A DNA stretch of 64,000 nt from Sulfuricaulis limicola (GCF_002355735.1 NZ_AP014879.1:62001-126000); one strand, 5' to 3'; positions 41,887 through 53,628 are shown, counted from the stretch's first letter. Numbers and translations: made by a program. The notes: generated by a model not told the origin, from the sequence alone.

Positions 41887-42045
41887 TCAGCGGCCCGGCG
41901 TTTTCACCGCGCCGGCCGGCACCCGCGGACGGATCATCCGGGTTTCGGGCCAGGCACCGGCGAGCATGAGCCCGATCATGTGGAAGGCGCGCCCGACGCG
42001 CCGCGTGAACGGCGCGGGTCGGAATGCGATCGTTAATGCTTTCAT
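41887..42045 (-). CDS. Possible 52-residue small protein downstream of katG
   Basis: This short frame has ATG 42045 preceded by AGGTGAAGG. The product (MKALTIAFRPAPF...) is basic, with a hydrophobic middle (HMIGLMLAGAW) that could form one short helix. The katG terminator lies upstream, so it would need its own promoter or readthrough. Composition alone cannot separate it from chance in GC-rich DNA. Confidence 0.25.
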   Translation of the reverse strand: MKALTIAFRPAPFTRRVGRAFHMIGLMLAGAWPETRMIRPRVPAGAVKTPGR

Positions 42046-42079
42046 TTGCCTTCACCTTCGCTGGTTGAGTGGTACGGAC

Positions 42080-42114
42080 AAAAAGGCGCGCGGGACATCT
42101 CTGCCCCGAGCGCC
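42080..42114 (-). terminator. Rho-independent terminator of katG
   Basis: On the minus strand GGCGC-x-CGGG pairs with CCCG-x-GCGCC around a 10-nt loop (plus-strand positions 42085-42114), followed by five T (42084-42080). Confidence 0.8.
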
Positions 42115-42153
42115 CTGCAACGGATTACTGCGCGGCCTTCGCTTCTTCCGGAA

Positions 42154-44421
<2,268 letters not shown>

Positions 44422-44528
44422 TCAAAATCCCGCCACTTCCGGCCAACGGCGTCACGGCCCGCCGTTCAATGAGACGCAGCCTAGGCCCGGACGTTTAATC
44501 GTTCCAATCGTTATTTCAAGTCAGTATG

Positions 44529-44543
44529 ATAGGAATTGCCTAT
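44529..44543. promoter_or_regulatory. OxyR half-site pair in the katG-oxyR spacer
   Basis: ATAG-N7-CTAT at 44529-44543 matches exactly the inner unit of the E. coli OxyR consensus and the LysR T-N11-A rule. A second such unit at the expected 7-nt offset is poor on either side. It lies 30 nt before the oxyR start, consistent with autoregulation and katG activation. Confidence 0.6.
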
Positions 44544-44572
44544 ATACGTTTTTGTCCCGCCGGAGGGCCGAT

Positions 44573-45541
44573 ATGAACCTGCGTGACCTCAAGTACTTCA
44601 TCATGCTCGCCGAAACCCGCCACTTCGGGCAGGCGGCGGCGCGCAGTTTCGTGTCGCAGCCGACGCTCTCGGGCCAGATCAAGAAGCTCGAGGACGAGCT
44701 GGGCGTAGCACTGTTCGAGCGCACCAAAAAACACGTGGCGCTGACGCCGCTGGGTGAGGCACTGCTGCCGCACGCGCGGCGCGCGGTGGAGGAGGCCGAG
44801 GCGCTGGCGCAGCTGGCGCGCGCCAGCCAGGACCCGCTCGCCGGGTCGCTGCGGCTCGGCGTGATCCCGACGCTCAGCCCCTACCTCATGCCGCTGGTGC
44901 TGGCGCCGCTCAGGCGCCAGCACCCGCAATTGAAACTGGTGCTCACCGAGGAGCTGACCGAACACTTGCTCGAGCGGTTGCACCGTCATGAGATCGATGC
45001 GGCGCTGATCGCAACCACGGTGAAGGATGCCGAGCTGGCGACGCGCGTCCTGTTCGACGAACCGTTCTGGCTGGCGATCCCGCGCAAACACCCGCTGTAC
45101 GACAAGGACAGCATCGTGCGCCGTGATCTCGCTCAGCTCGATCTGCTGTTGCTGTCCGAAGGCCATTGCCTGGCCGAACAGGCCATGGAGGTGTGCCACC
45201 TGCGCGAGCGCGCGCAGACCGGCGAGCAGGCCGATCTGCGCGCCGCCAGCCTCGACACCCTGTTGCAGCTCGTGGGCGCGGGCATGGGCGCGACGCTGGT
45301 GCCGGCGCTGGCGTTGCGCAGCGCCGCGATGACCGGCTCGGGCGTGGTGACGCGCCAGCTGGAAGTGCCGGACGCCTACCGGCGCGTGTCGCTGGTGTGG
45401 CGCCGGAGCTTCCCGCGCACGGCCGCGGTCGAGGCGCTGGCCGGGGTCATCCTTGCCCAGCTTCCGAATACCGTGCGCGTGGCGGGAGCGGCCCGGCGCG
45501 ACACGCGGTCTACACGGCCGCGCGCCGGTGCTCGTAAATAA
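44573..45541 (+). CDS. oxyR: Hydrogen-peroxide sensor OxyR (LysR family)
   Basis: This 322-residue LysR-type regulator has an N-terminal helix-turn-helix (HFGQAAARSFVSQPTLSGQIKKLE). The two sensing cysteines are at 199 and 208 (SEGHCLAEQAMEVC), the same numbers as in E. coli OxyR, so peroxide should form the activating disulfide. Start ATG 44573 follows GGAGGG. Its last 32 nt overlap the convergent RND gene, and the final 20 residues are an Arg-rich extension. Confidence 0.95.
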   Translation: MNLRDLKYFIMLAETRHFGQAAARSFVSQPTLSGQIKKLEDELGVALFERTKKHVALTPLGEALLPHARRAVEEAEALAQLARASQDPLAGSLRLGVIPTLSPYLMPLVLAPLRRQHPQLKLVLTEELTEHLLERLHRHEIDAALIATTVKDAELATRVLFDEPFWLAIPRKHPLYDKDSIVRRDLAQLDLLLLSEGHCLAEQAMEVCHLRERAQTGEQADLRAASLDTLLQLVGAGMGATLVPALALRSAAMTGSGVVTRQLEVPDAYRRVSLVWRRSFPRTAAVEALAGVILAQLPNTVRVAGAARRDTRSTRPRAGARK

Positions 45542-48500
45542 AGTACACCAGCGGGATCACGAACAGCGTCAGCACCGTCGAGGCGAAGGTGCCGTAGATG
45601 AGCGAGATCGCCAGCCCGCCGAACACCGGGTCGAAGGCCATGATCAGCGTGCCGAGGATGATGGCAGACGCCGTGAGCAGTATCGGGCGCAGGCGCACCA
45701 CGCCGGCCTGCAACACCGCCTCGTCGAGCGCGTGCCCGGCCCTGCGGTACTCGAGGATGAAATCAATCAGCAGCAGCGAGTTGCGCACCACGATGCCGGC
45801 CAGCGCGATCACGCCGATCATCGAGGTGGCGGTGAAATGCTGGCCCATGATCATGTGTCCCGGCAGCACGCCCACGACGGTGAGCGGGATTGCGCCCATC
45901 ACGATCAGCGGGATGGCAAACGAGCGGTAATAACCGACCAGGGTCAGGTAGATCAAAATGATCGCCACCGCGAAGGCCGAGCCGAGGTCGCGGAACACGT
46001 CCAGCGTCAGGCGCATCTCGCCGTCCCAGCGCAGCGCGTAGCCGCTGGTGTCCGGGTCGGCCATGAAGTACTGCGTCAGTTTCGCGCCCGACGGCAGCTC
46101 GTGGATGCGCAGCCAGTTCCACATTTTCAGCACCGCGTACACCTGCGAGCTCGAGCCGAGCTCGCCGCTGACGTAAACCACCGGGTACTGGTCCTTGTGG
46201 AAAATCGGCTTGGGCGCCACGCGGCTTTCGACGCGCGCGATGTCGCTGAGCGGCACCTGCCGGCCCTGCGGGCTGGTGAAGAATATCTTCGACAGGTCCT
46301 GCGGCCCGGCGCGATCGGCGGCCGGGACGCGGAAGCGGATCGGCACCGGCTCCTTCTCGAACTCGAGGTGCACGGTGCTGGCGTCGAGCCCGGCGAGGAA
46401 GGCGTGCAGCGTTTCCGCCACCTGCGCCGGGGCGATGCCGGCCAGCATGGCGCGCTCGCGGTTCACCACGATGCGGTGCTCGGTCCGGTCGTCGGTCACC
46501 GAGTCGTCGATGTCCACCACGTCTTCGGTCTGCTCGAACACCTCGCGCCGCAGCTCTTTCGCGATCTTGCGCAACTGTGCGTAATCGGGTCCGTAGAGTT
46601 CGGCCAGGATCGTGGCGCGCACCGGCGGGCCCGGCGGGTCCTCGACCAGCTTGATATTCGCGCCGGTCTGGCGCGCCAGTTCCGCAATCGGCGGGCGCAG
46701 CTCGAGTACGATGTCGATCGAGGACTCCCCGCGGTCGTGCTTGTTGCGCAGGTTCACGCGCACGTCGGCCACATGCGGGCCGGATTTGAGATTGGCCCCG
46801 CGCAGCAGACCATTGAAGTCGGCCACGCCGGCCTCGCCGACCGTGGCCTCGTAAGTCTCGACCTCTGGGTGCCGGCGCACGACGTCGCCGACCAGTCGCG
46901 CCACGCGGTCGGTTTCTTCGAGGCTGGTGCCCTCGGGCATGTCGATGGTGATGTTGAACGTGTTGGTGTTGTTCTTGGGCAGCATCTGGAATTTCACCCA
47001 GCCGAAGGCCGGCAGCAGCAACACCGCCAGCAGCACCAGACCGACGCCGAGGAAGAAACCGTTGCGCACCCCACGCGAAGCGATAAGCCGGCCCATCCAG
47101 CGCTCGTAGAACCGTTCGAGTCGCCCGTGGTGCTCCTGATGCTCGAGATCCTCTCCCCCGCGTACCTTGAGGAAACGGTACGCCGCCCACGGCGCCACGG
47201 TGTAGGCGATGGCGAGCGAGGTGAGCATCGCGATCGGCACGTTGAACGGGATCGGCGCCATGTACGGCCCCATCATGCCGGTGACCCAGAACATCGGCAG
47301 GAACGCGAACATCACGGTGAAGGTGGCGAGGTTGGTCGGTTTGCCGATCTCGTTCACCGCGGCGATCGCGCCCCGCAGCCGGTCCGCGCCCTTCTTGGCG
47401 TAGTGACGGAAGATGTTTTCGATCACCACGATCGAGTCGTCGACCAGCAGGCCGAGCGACAGGATCAGCGCGAACAGCGTGATGCGGTTGATGGTCTGGC
47501 CGGCGGCGAAGCCGACGGCCAGGGTGATGAACAGGATCAGCGGGATGGTGACGGTGACGATCGAAGCCGCGCGCCAGCCGAGGAAGAACACCAATAAAGC
47601 CACCACGCTGGCGATGGCGATCGCGAGGTGCTCCATCAGCAGGTTCACCGCAGCGTCGGCCTTGGCGCCGTCGTTGCGCGTGACGTTGACCTGCACGCCC
47701 TCGGGGATCAGCGTCGGGCGGATGCGTTCCAGCGTCGTCAGAACCGCGTCGGCGACCGTGACGGCATTGGTGCCGGCGCGCTTGGCGATGGCCACCGTCA
47801 CCGCCGGGGTCTCGTAATCGGCCACACGCTTGCCTGAAAATGCGGGGCCGTAGCCGATGCGGTGCAGGCGTTCGATCTCGCCCGGACCGTCGACGATGCG
47901 CGCGACCTGCTTGAGATACACCGGCCGGTGCTGCGACAGGCCCACCACCAGGTCGCCGACATCGGAGGCTGAGCGCAGGGCCCCGCCGGCCTGCACGCTG
48001 GCGACGCGGTTGCCGCCCACGAACGCGCCGGACGGGATGTCGACATTGGTCGCCGCGACCACGCGGCGTACCTCGGCAAGCGTGATGTTGTAGGCATGCA
48101 GGCGCTCAAGATCGAGATAGACGTTGATCTTGCGCGGCTCGCCGCCGTGCACGAACGAAAACGCCGTGCCCTCGACCCGTCGCAATTCCTCCAGCACTTC
48201 GTTGGCGATGCGGCGCATCTCGCAGGCGTCGCGCGTGGTGCACGAGAGCGAAATCGTGAGGATCGGCACGTCGTCCACGTCGGCCGGCTTGATCAGCGGT
48301 TGCAGCGTGCCGTGCGGCATGCGGTCGAGGTTGCTCATGATGCGGTCGTACAGCTTGACCAGCGAGTCCTCCTTGTTCTGTCCGACCTCGAACTGCACCG
48401 TGACCACGCCCTGCGAGTTCATGGCGACGCCATAGGTATGGTCGATGCCGGCCAGGCCCTGGAGAATGGCCTCCAGCGGCTTGACGATGAGCTGCTGGAT

Positions 48501-48704
48501 CTCGTCCGGCGTGGCGCCGGGCTTGGACACGATGACGTTGGCCGCCGGCACCACGATCGAGGGATTTTCCTCGCGCGGCGTCACCAGGAACGCGAACACG
48601 CCGGCGAGAAAGGCGAAGGCCATGATCAGCAGCGTCAGCTTGCTGTCGATGAAGTAAGCGGCGATGCGCCCGGCGATGTTCAATTCCTGGTTGTTTCTGG
48701 CCAT
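45510..48704 (-). CDS. RND-family efflux permease (AcrB/CzcA type)
   Basis: This 1064-residue inner-membrane antiporter has twelve predicted helices and two large periplasmic loops. The proton-relay aspartate pair is intact in LGLLVDDSIVVIEN (TM4). The N-terminal phrase TPREENPSIVVP places it among AcrB-like pumps of unknown substrate rather than typical metal pumps. The operon order is tolC-like, mini-adaptor, permease. The 3' end overlaps oxyR by 32 nt on the opposite strand. Confidence 0.9.
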   Translation of the reverse strand: MARNNQELNIAGRIAAYFIDSKLTLLIMAFAFLAGVFAFLVTPREENPSIVVPAANVIVSKPGATPDEIQQLIVKPLEAILQGLAGIDHTYGVAMNSQGVVTVQFEVGQNKEDSLVKLYDRIMSNLDRMPHGTLQPLIKPADVDDVPILTISLSCTTRDACEMRRIANEVLEELRRVEGTAFSFVHGGEPRKINVYLDLERLHAYNITLAEVRRVVAATNVDIPSGAFVGGNRVASVQAGGALRSASDVGDLVVGLSQHRPVYLKQVARIVDGPGEIERLHRIGYGPAFSGKRVADYETPAVTVAIAKRAGTNAVTVADAVLTTLERIRPTLIPEGVQVNVTRNDGAKADAAVNLLMEHLAIAIASVVALLVFFLGWRAASIVTVTIPLILFITLAVGFAAGQTINRITLFALILSLGLLVDDSIVVIENIFRHYAKKGADRLRGAIAAVNEIGKPTNLATFTVMFAFLPMFWVTGMMGPYMAPIPFNVPIAMLTSLAIAYTVAPWAAYRFLKVRGGEDLEHQEHHGRLERFYERWMGRLIASRGVRNGFFLGVGLVLLAVLLLPAFGWVKFQMLPKNNTNTFNITIDMPEGTSLEETDRVARLVGDVVRRHPEVETYEATVGEAGVADFNGLLRGANLKSGPHVADVRVNLRNKHDRGESSIDIVLELRPPIAELARQTGANIKLVEDPPGPPVRATILAELYGPDYAQLRKIAKELRREVFEQTEDVVDIDDSVTDDRTEHRIVVNRERAMLAGIAPAQVAETLHAFLAGLDASTVHLEFEKEPVPIRFRVPAADRAGPQDLSKIFFTSPQGRQVPLSDIARVESRVAPKPIFHKDQYPVVYVSGELGSSSQVYAVLKMWNWLRIHELPSGAKLTQYFMADPDTSGYALRWDGEMRLTLDVFRDLGSAFAVAIILIYLTLVGYYRSFAIPLIVMGAIPLTVVGVLPGHMIMGQHFTATSMIGVIALAGIVVRNSLLLIDFILEYRRAGHALDEAVLQAGVVRLRPILLTASAIILGTLIMAFDPVFGGLAISLIYGTFASTVLTLFVIPLVYFIYEHRRAAV

Positions 48705-48716
48705 CGGCGGCTGATC

Positions 48717-49079
48717 TTATTTCGTGGCGACGGGCGTGCCGTCGTGCACGGCGCCAAGCTCGCCGAGCACCAGGGTTTCATTGCCATGCAGCCCGCTCAG
48801 GATTTCAACCTGCGTGCCGCCGGTCCGGCCGGGGCGTACCAGGCGGAAACGCGCCTCGCCGGCCTCGTTGAGCACGAACACGCCGGGGATGCCGCCGCGC
48901 TCCACCAGCGCCGCGCGCGGAATGTTTATCCGCAGCGTTGCTTCCGGCTTCAGGTTCAGGACCAGCACCGGCCGCTCCACGCGCGGCAGGGACGGCGGCG
49001 CCTCCGGCGGTTTTTTGTCGCAACTGGCGAGCACCAGTCCGAGCAGAATCACGATCGCTACCCGCCGCGAGTGGCTCAT
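48717..49079 (-). CDS. Miniature RND periplasmic adaptor lipoprotein
   Basis: This 120-residue lipoprotein has lipobox VLASC (Cys20), a Pro-rich linker and then only the C-terminal part of a membrane-fusion protein (INIPRAALVERGGIPGVFVLNEAGEARFR...VEILSGLHGNETLV). The alpha-hairpin and lipoyl domains of normal adaptors (350-400 residues) are missing, yet the frame, ribosome site and 4-nt overlap with the tolC-like gene look intact. It may be a natural mini-adaptor or a fixed internal deletion. Confidence 0.78.
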   Translation of the reverse strand: MSHSRRVAIVILLGLVLASCDKKPPEAPPSLPRVERPVLVLNLKPEATLRINIPRAALVERGGIPGVFVLNEAGEARFRLVRPGRTGGTQVEILSGLHGNETLVLGELGAVHDGTPVATK

Positions 49080-50425
49080 TGGCCTTCCTCCGGCGGCAGC
49101 GGCAAGGTGCCTTCGGCGAGTTGCAACGCGGCCTGTCCGACTTCCAGGTTCACGCGCGAGACCAGCTCCTCGCTGCGCGCGTCGGTGTGGGAGCGTTCCG
49201 CCTGCAGCAGATCGATGAGCAGCGTGCGTCCCTGACCGTAGCGCTGCTTGACCAGGCGCACGTTTTCTTTCGCGTGCTCAGTGTTATCGGCGGCGGTGGC
49301 GTGCCGCGCCCGCGACTCGCGCAGGTTCTCCCTGGCCTCGCGCACGTCATGGCGCACGGTCTGTTCCAGCGACTGCACGCGCCATTGCGCCTCGCGTTCC
49401 TCGGCCAGCGCCGTGGTGATTCCGCCCTGGTGCCGGCCGCCGGCGTAGAGGTCGAGGCTGACTACACCCATGATGCTGGAAGAGTGCTCATCGAAACCAG
49501 GGTTGTCGTCGTACCAGTTGCTGGTGGCGATGAAGTCCACGCTGGGTTTGTGCACGGCGCGCGCCGCCTGCACCCGCGCCCGGGCGGCCTGGTGCACGGC
49601 GCGCGCGGCCGCCAGGTCCCGGCGGTTCGCCAGCGCGCGCGTTTCGATGTCCGCGGCATTGGCGGTGTCGGCGGCCGCGCCGGACACGGCGGGCGCCAAC
49701 GTGATCCCGGTCTCGAGCGGCAGGCCCATGGCGAGTTTCAACTGATTGCGCGCCGATTCGAGCCGGGTCGCGGCCTGCTCGCGCTGCGACTGCACTGCGG
49801 CGAGATTGACCTCGGCGGTGAGCTTGTCGGAAACGACTATTCTGCCTTCGCGCGCGAGCTGCGCCGTGGTGCGCGCATGATCCTGCGCGGCCTTGACGGC
49901 GTCGTCGGCGATGGCGAGTCCTTCCTGTGCCGCCTGAACATTCAGCCAGGCGCGCAGGGTCTGGAAGGCGGTGAGCTCGCGCGCGCGTTCATATTGCAAC
50001 CGGGCATGATTCTCCATCTCTTCGGCACTCGTCAGCGAAGCCGAGACCCGACCGCCGGCGTACAGCGGCAGGCGCAGCGCCAGTTGCGTCATGTGCAGGT
50101 CGCTGGTGCCCGGATGATTCAGGCGCGCGGGATCGAAGTCGGGCGTGGTGACGCTGCGCGTGTTGAGCTTGTCGGCGAAAGCGTCGAGCGGGTTGTTGCT
50201 GGAACGCGCGCTGTAGGAAAGTCCGAGGCTTGGAAGGCGCGCGCCTTGCGCCGCCCGGGTGCGGCCGCCGGCGGCCGCGACTTGTTCGCGCATGGCCAGC
50301 AGCTCGGGATTGTGCGCCAGCGCGTGACGCACCGCCTGTTCCCGGTCAAAGCTTTCGGCCGCCACCTGGGTGCCGAGGCCAAGCATCAGGCCCAGGGCAG
50401 CGGTCCGGATAATCCGGTGTGACAT
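49076..50425 (-). CDS. TolC-family outer-membrane efflux protein
   Basis: This 449-residue protein has a signal peptide (LGLMLGLGTQVAAES) and two repeats of long amphipathic helices with beta strands, the TolC/OEP pattern (first half FDREQAVRHALAHNPEL, second half LANRRDLAAARAVHQAA). It forms the outer-membrane exit duct for the RND pump encoded downstream. It overlaps the mini-adaptor gene by 4 nt. The substrate is unknown. Confidence 0.9.
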   Translation of the reverse strand: MSHRIIRTAALGLMLGLGTQVAAESFDREQAVRHALAHNPELLAMREQVAAAGGRTRAAQGARLPSLGLSYSARSSNNPLDAFADKLNTRSVTTPDFDPARLNHPGTSDLHMTQLALRLPLYAGGRVSASLTSAEEMENHARLQYERARELTAFQTLRAWLNVQAAQEGLAIADDAVKAAQDHARTTAQLAREGRIVVSDKLTAEVNLAAVQSQREQAATRLESARNQLKLAMGLPLETGITLAPAVSGAAADTANAADIETRALANRRDLAAARAVHQAARARVQAARAVHKPSVDFIATSNWYDDNPGFDEHSSSIMGVVSLDLYAGGRHQGGITTALAEEREAQWRVQSLEQTVRHDVREARENLRESRARHATAADNTEHAKENVRLVKQRYGQGRTLLIDLLQAERSHTDARSEELVSRVNLEVGQAALQLAEGTLPLPPEEGQ

Positions 50426-50537
50426 GCGACTCTCCAGGTTTTGTTGTTTCCTCCTCTCCCCGGTGATGAGTCTTTATCAGCGATTGGCCGAATTAATACG
50501 GCTACGGGCGTCAAAAATCAATGACACCCGTCAAAAA

Positions 50538-50957
50538 TCAGAACGGCTTGACCACGACCAGAATGACCGTAACCACGAAAATCACGGTCGGGAACTCGTT
50601 GAACCAGCGGTACCACACGTGGTCATGGCGGTTGCGGTCATATTTGAAGTCGATCATCAGCTTGCCGCAGTAAACGTGGTAGGCGATCAACAGCAGGACG
50701 AGCACGAGCTTGGCGTGCAGCCAGCCGCCGGCAAAGCCGTAACCGAGCCACAGCCACAGCCCGAAAACGAGGGTGAGGATTCCGCCCGGGGTCATGATGC
50801 CGAAGAAAAGCTTGCGCTCCATCACCTTGAAACGTTCGATGCCTTCGCGGTCGGTGGCCGACGCCATGCTGTGATAAACGAACAGGCGCGGCAGGTAGAA
50901 CAGCCCGGAGAACCAGGTAACCATGAAAATGATGTGCAGGGATTTGATCCAGAGCAT
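50538..50957 (-). CDS. hemJ: Protoporphyrinogen IX oxidase HemJ
   Basis: This 139-residue membrane protein has four helices. The N-terminal MLWIKSLHIIFMVTWFSGLFYLPRLFVYH contains the conserved haem-ligand His, and WLHAKLVLVLLLIAYH the conserved Lys. It oxidises protoporphyrinogen IX in the many gammaproteobacteria that lack HemG or HemY. hemE and hemW in the same window fit a haem theme. The next minus-strand gene (TlpA-like) is 27 nt upstream. Confidence 0.9.
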   Translation of the reverse strand: MLWIKSLHIIFMVTWFSGLFYLPRLFVYHSMASATDREGIERFKVMERKLFFGIMTPGGILTLVFGLWLWLGYGFAGGWLHAKLVLVLLLIAYHVYCGKLMIDFKYDRNRHDHVWYRWFNEFPTVIFVVTVILVVVKPF

Positions 50958-50984
50958 GGTGGTTGCTTTTGGCGGCGATGTGGA

Positions 50985-51506
50985 TCAGGCGCCGGGATCT
51001 TTCAGGTAGCGCGAGATGATGCGCCGGGCCTTGGCCATGTCCAGACGACCGGTGTAGGTGAGCTCGGTTTTTCCGTTGGGCGCGATGATGAACGCGGTCG
51101 GTACATAGGGCACGCCGCCGAAGGCGCTGGTGACCTTGCCTTGCACATCGATCGCAATGGGATAGGGAACGTTATGACGCTGCACAAAGTCCTGCACCTG
51201 TAGCGGCGGATCGTAGGGCATGGCGACAGCGATCAGCTCGAATCCCTGTGGGCGCAAGTCGCGGTAGAGTTGAATCAGATCGGGCAGTTCTTCCACGCAG
51301 GGCGGGCAGGTGGTGGCCCAGAAGCTCACCAGCACCGGCCGGCCGCGCAGCGATTGCAGGGTGACTTTGCTGCCATCCATCAGGGTGAATTCGGTTTCCG
51401 GCGGCACGCGCGGGGCCGGAGGAAACAGATATATCGTTGCCCCAGCCAGCAGCGCCGCGGCCGCCAGGATGATCAACAGCTTGGTATGTTTTTTCAGTCG
51501 TTTCAA
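50985..51506 (-). CDS. TlpA-like membrane-anchored thiol-disulfide oxidoreductase
   Basis: This 173-residue protein has an N-terminal membrane anchor (residues 9-29) and a periplasmic thioredoxin-like domain with the redox pair C67-PP-C70 in SFWATTCPPC. VPYVPTAFIIAP carries the cis-proline region. The family reduces periplasmic disulfides, often for cytochrome maturation, which would suit a haem-gene neighbourhood. Its start overlaps the hemW stop by 4 nt. Confidence 0.87.
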   Translation of the reverse strand: MKRLKKHTKLLIILAAAALLAGATIYLFPPAPRVPPETEFTLMDGSKVTLQSLRGRPVLVSFWATTCPPCVEELPDLIQLYRDLRPQGFELIAVAMPYDPPLQVQDFVQRHNVPYPIAIDVQGKVTSAFGGVPYVPTAFIIAPNGKTELTYTGRLDMAKARRIISRYLKDPGA

Positions 51507-52651
51507 ATGAACAGCTCCAGAAGATTATTCAAGAACCGCCGGCCCTGTGGCGTCGGGCGGATGTTCTGCGCGTCCCACTCGACCAGCCCTTTGGTTTCGG
51601 CCTGCGCCAGCTCCGGTTCGCAGGCCGAGATCGGAATCCCGGCGCGCTCCTGAAACAGCGGCGAAGGAAAGCCGTCCACCAGGCGCAGCGCATTCAGCAT
51701 GAACTCCGCCACGGCGTCGTGGCGCGAGAGCTTCTGCTCGCCGCCGATATTCTGTGGCGTGCCCGCCGTGCGCAGATATTCCTTCGGTTGTTTCACTTTC
51801 CACAAGCGTGTAATCCCGTTCGCGTCGGTGATCTTGGCATGCGCGCCGGCGCCGATGCCGAGATAATCCCCGAACTTCCAGTAATTCAGGTTATGCCGGC
51901 ACTCGTAACCCGGTTTGGCATAGGCCGAGACCTCGTATTGCCGGTAACCGGCCGCGGCCAGTTCCGTTTGCAACCGGCTTTGCATGTCCCAGGTGTTGTC
52001 GTCATCGGGCAGTGTCGGCGAGCGCGCATGGAACAGCGTGTTCGGCTCGATGGTGAGCTGATAGGCGGAAAGGTGCGTGGGGCGGAGTTGAATCGCGATG
52101 CGGATGTCGGAGAGCGCCTGTTCCAGCGTCTGGCCGGGCAGCCCGAACATGAGATCGAGATTAAAATTCTCGAAACCCGCCGCACGCGCGGATTCGGCGG
52201 CGCGGAGCGCCGCGTCGCGCCCGTGTATGCGCCCGAGCGCCTTCAGTTTTTCATCCTCGAAGCTTTGAATCCCGATGGACAGGCGATTGATCCCGGCTTC
52301 CCGAAAACCCCGGAAGTGTTCCTCGTCCACGGTGCCGGGATTGGCCTCAAGGGTGATCTCGATATTCTGATCGAGCGGCAGGCGCGCGCGGATCCCGGAC
52401 AACAGACGGTCAATGGCCTCGGGTGAAAACAGGCTCGGTGTGCCGCCGCCGATGAATATCGTATGCACGATCCGCCCCCATACGCGCGGCAGATCCTGTT
52501 CCAGATCGCGCAACAGTGCCTCGACATATTCCTGTTCCGGAATGCTTCCACGCGATTCATGCGAGTTGAAATCGCAATACGGACACTTGCGCACGCACCA
52601 GGGGATGTGCACGTAGAGCGACAGCGGCGGAAGTGAGGCAAAGCGTTGCAT
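51503..52651 (-). CDS. hemW: Radical SAM haem chaperone HemW
   Basis: This 382-residue HemN-related protein has the 4Fe-4S motif C19-x3-C23-x2-C26 (WCVRKCPYC) and a SAM-binding GGGTPS. HemW inserts haem into target cytochromes and lacks the coproporphyrinogen oxidase activity of HemN. In gammaproteobacteria it commonly follows rph and rdgB; here about 2.3 kb separates it from rdgB. Confidence 0.92.
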   Translation of the reverse strand: MQRFASLPPLSLYVHIPWCVRKCPYCDFNSHESRGSIPEQEYVEALLRDLEQDLPRVWGRIVHTIFIGGGTPSLFSPEAIDRLLSGIRARLPLDQNIEITLEANPGTVDEEHFRGFREAGINRLSIGIQSFEDEKLKALGRIHGRDAALRAAESARAAGFENFNLDLMFGLPGQTLEQALSDIRIAIQLRPTHLSAYQLTIEPNTLFHARSPTLPDDDNTWDMQSRLQTELAAAGYRQYEVSAYAKPGYECRHNLNYWKFGDYLGIGAGAHAKITDANGITRLWKVKQPKEYLRTAGTPQNIGGEQKLSRHDAVAEFMLNALRLVDGFPSPLFQERAGIPISACEPELAQAETKGLVEWDAQNIRPTPQGRRFLNNLLELFI

Positions 52652-52710
52652 GGTCGGACGGAAACCGGAAGGAACAGCGAATTATACAACCCGGTGTCAG
52701 CCGGGAGAAA

Positions 52711-53628
52711 TCAGCTGCGCTGACTGGGCGCCGCCAGTGCTTTCGGCCGCGCGATGCTGACAAGCATGACGCCGATCAGGATCACCACCATGCCCGCGAG
52801 CTGGTTGGCGTTGAGCGTTTCCTGCAATACCAGCCAGCCGAGCACCACGGCCACGAGCGGATTGATGTAGGCATAGGTCCCGAGCGCGGCGGGGCTGACC
52901 TCGTGCAGCAGCCAGATATAGGCGGCGTAGGCGAAGCAGGAGCCGAACACGATCAGGAACGCGAGCGCCGCCATGGCCTCCGTCGACCAGCTCCAGCGCG
53001 CGGCCTCGCCGAGGGAAAAACCGAAGCCGCAGAATACGATACCGGCAATTAACGATTGCATGGCCGCGACCATGAGCGGCGGGGTGGAGAGATGGCTGCG
53101 CTTGGCCACCATGGAACCGGCGGCCCACAGCGGGCAGGCCGCCAGCACCGCCAGCTGTGCCCCGAAGTGCTCCAGCGAAAATCCCTTCTCCGGCAGCATC
53201 AGCATGGCGACGCCGAAGAATCCGACGGTGAGCCCGAGCACGGTACGCGTTCCCAGCTTCTGGCCGTGCGTGCCCAGGGTTCCGAAGCCCGCGAGCCACA
53301 GCGCCGTGGTGGCGACGATCAGCGCCGCCTGGTTCGACGGCACCCACTGCTCGCCCCACACGACAAGACCGTTCGCGCCGACCAGCATGAACAGCGCGGT
53401 TATTGCGATCGTGCGCCATTCACGAAAGTGCGTGGGAAATTTCTGCCCGCTCAGGCGCGCGTACAACGCCAGCAGGATACCGGCAACCACGAACCGCGAC
53501 CCGGCAAACAGCGCCGGCGGCAATTGCTGCACGCCGACGCGGATCGCGAGATACGTCGAACCCCAGATGATATATACCGCCGCGAAGGCGATGATCACCT
53601 TCCAGCGCCAACGGGCGTCATGTTCCAT
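52711..53628 (-). CDS. EamA/DMT-superfamily permease (YedA-like)
   Basis: This 305-residue membrane protein has ten hydrophobic helices in two EamA repeats (AAVYIIWGSTYLAIRVG at the start of repeat one; SPAALGTYAYINPLVAVVLG in repeat two). The family exports amino acids or other metabolites; the substrate is unknown. GC content is like the rest of the chromosome. It lies between hemW and the AT-rich cassette and could be native or inserted. Confidence 0.87.
   Translation of the reverse strand: MEHDARWRWKVIIAFAAVYIIWGSTYLAIRVGVQQLPPALFAGSRFVVAGILLALYARLSGQKFPTHFREWRTIAITALFMLVGANGLVVWGEQWVPSNQAALIVATTALWLAGFGTLGTHGQKLGTRTVLGLTVGFFGVAMLMLPEKGFSLEHFGAQLAVLAACPLWAAGSMVAKRSHLSTPPLMVAAMQSLIAGIVFCGFGFSLGEAARWSWSTEAMAALAFLIVFGSCFAYAAYIWLLHEVSPAALGTYAYINPLVAVVLGWLVLQETLNANQLAGMVVILIGVMLVSIARPKALAAPSQRS

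Noticed and set aside
45453-47597. A 714-codon open frame antisense to the RND permease
   Set aside because: Same reason: low-complexity antisense composition and no domain, while the permease is complete on the other strand.
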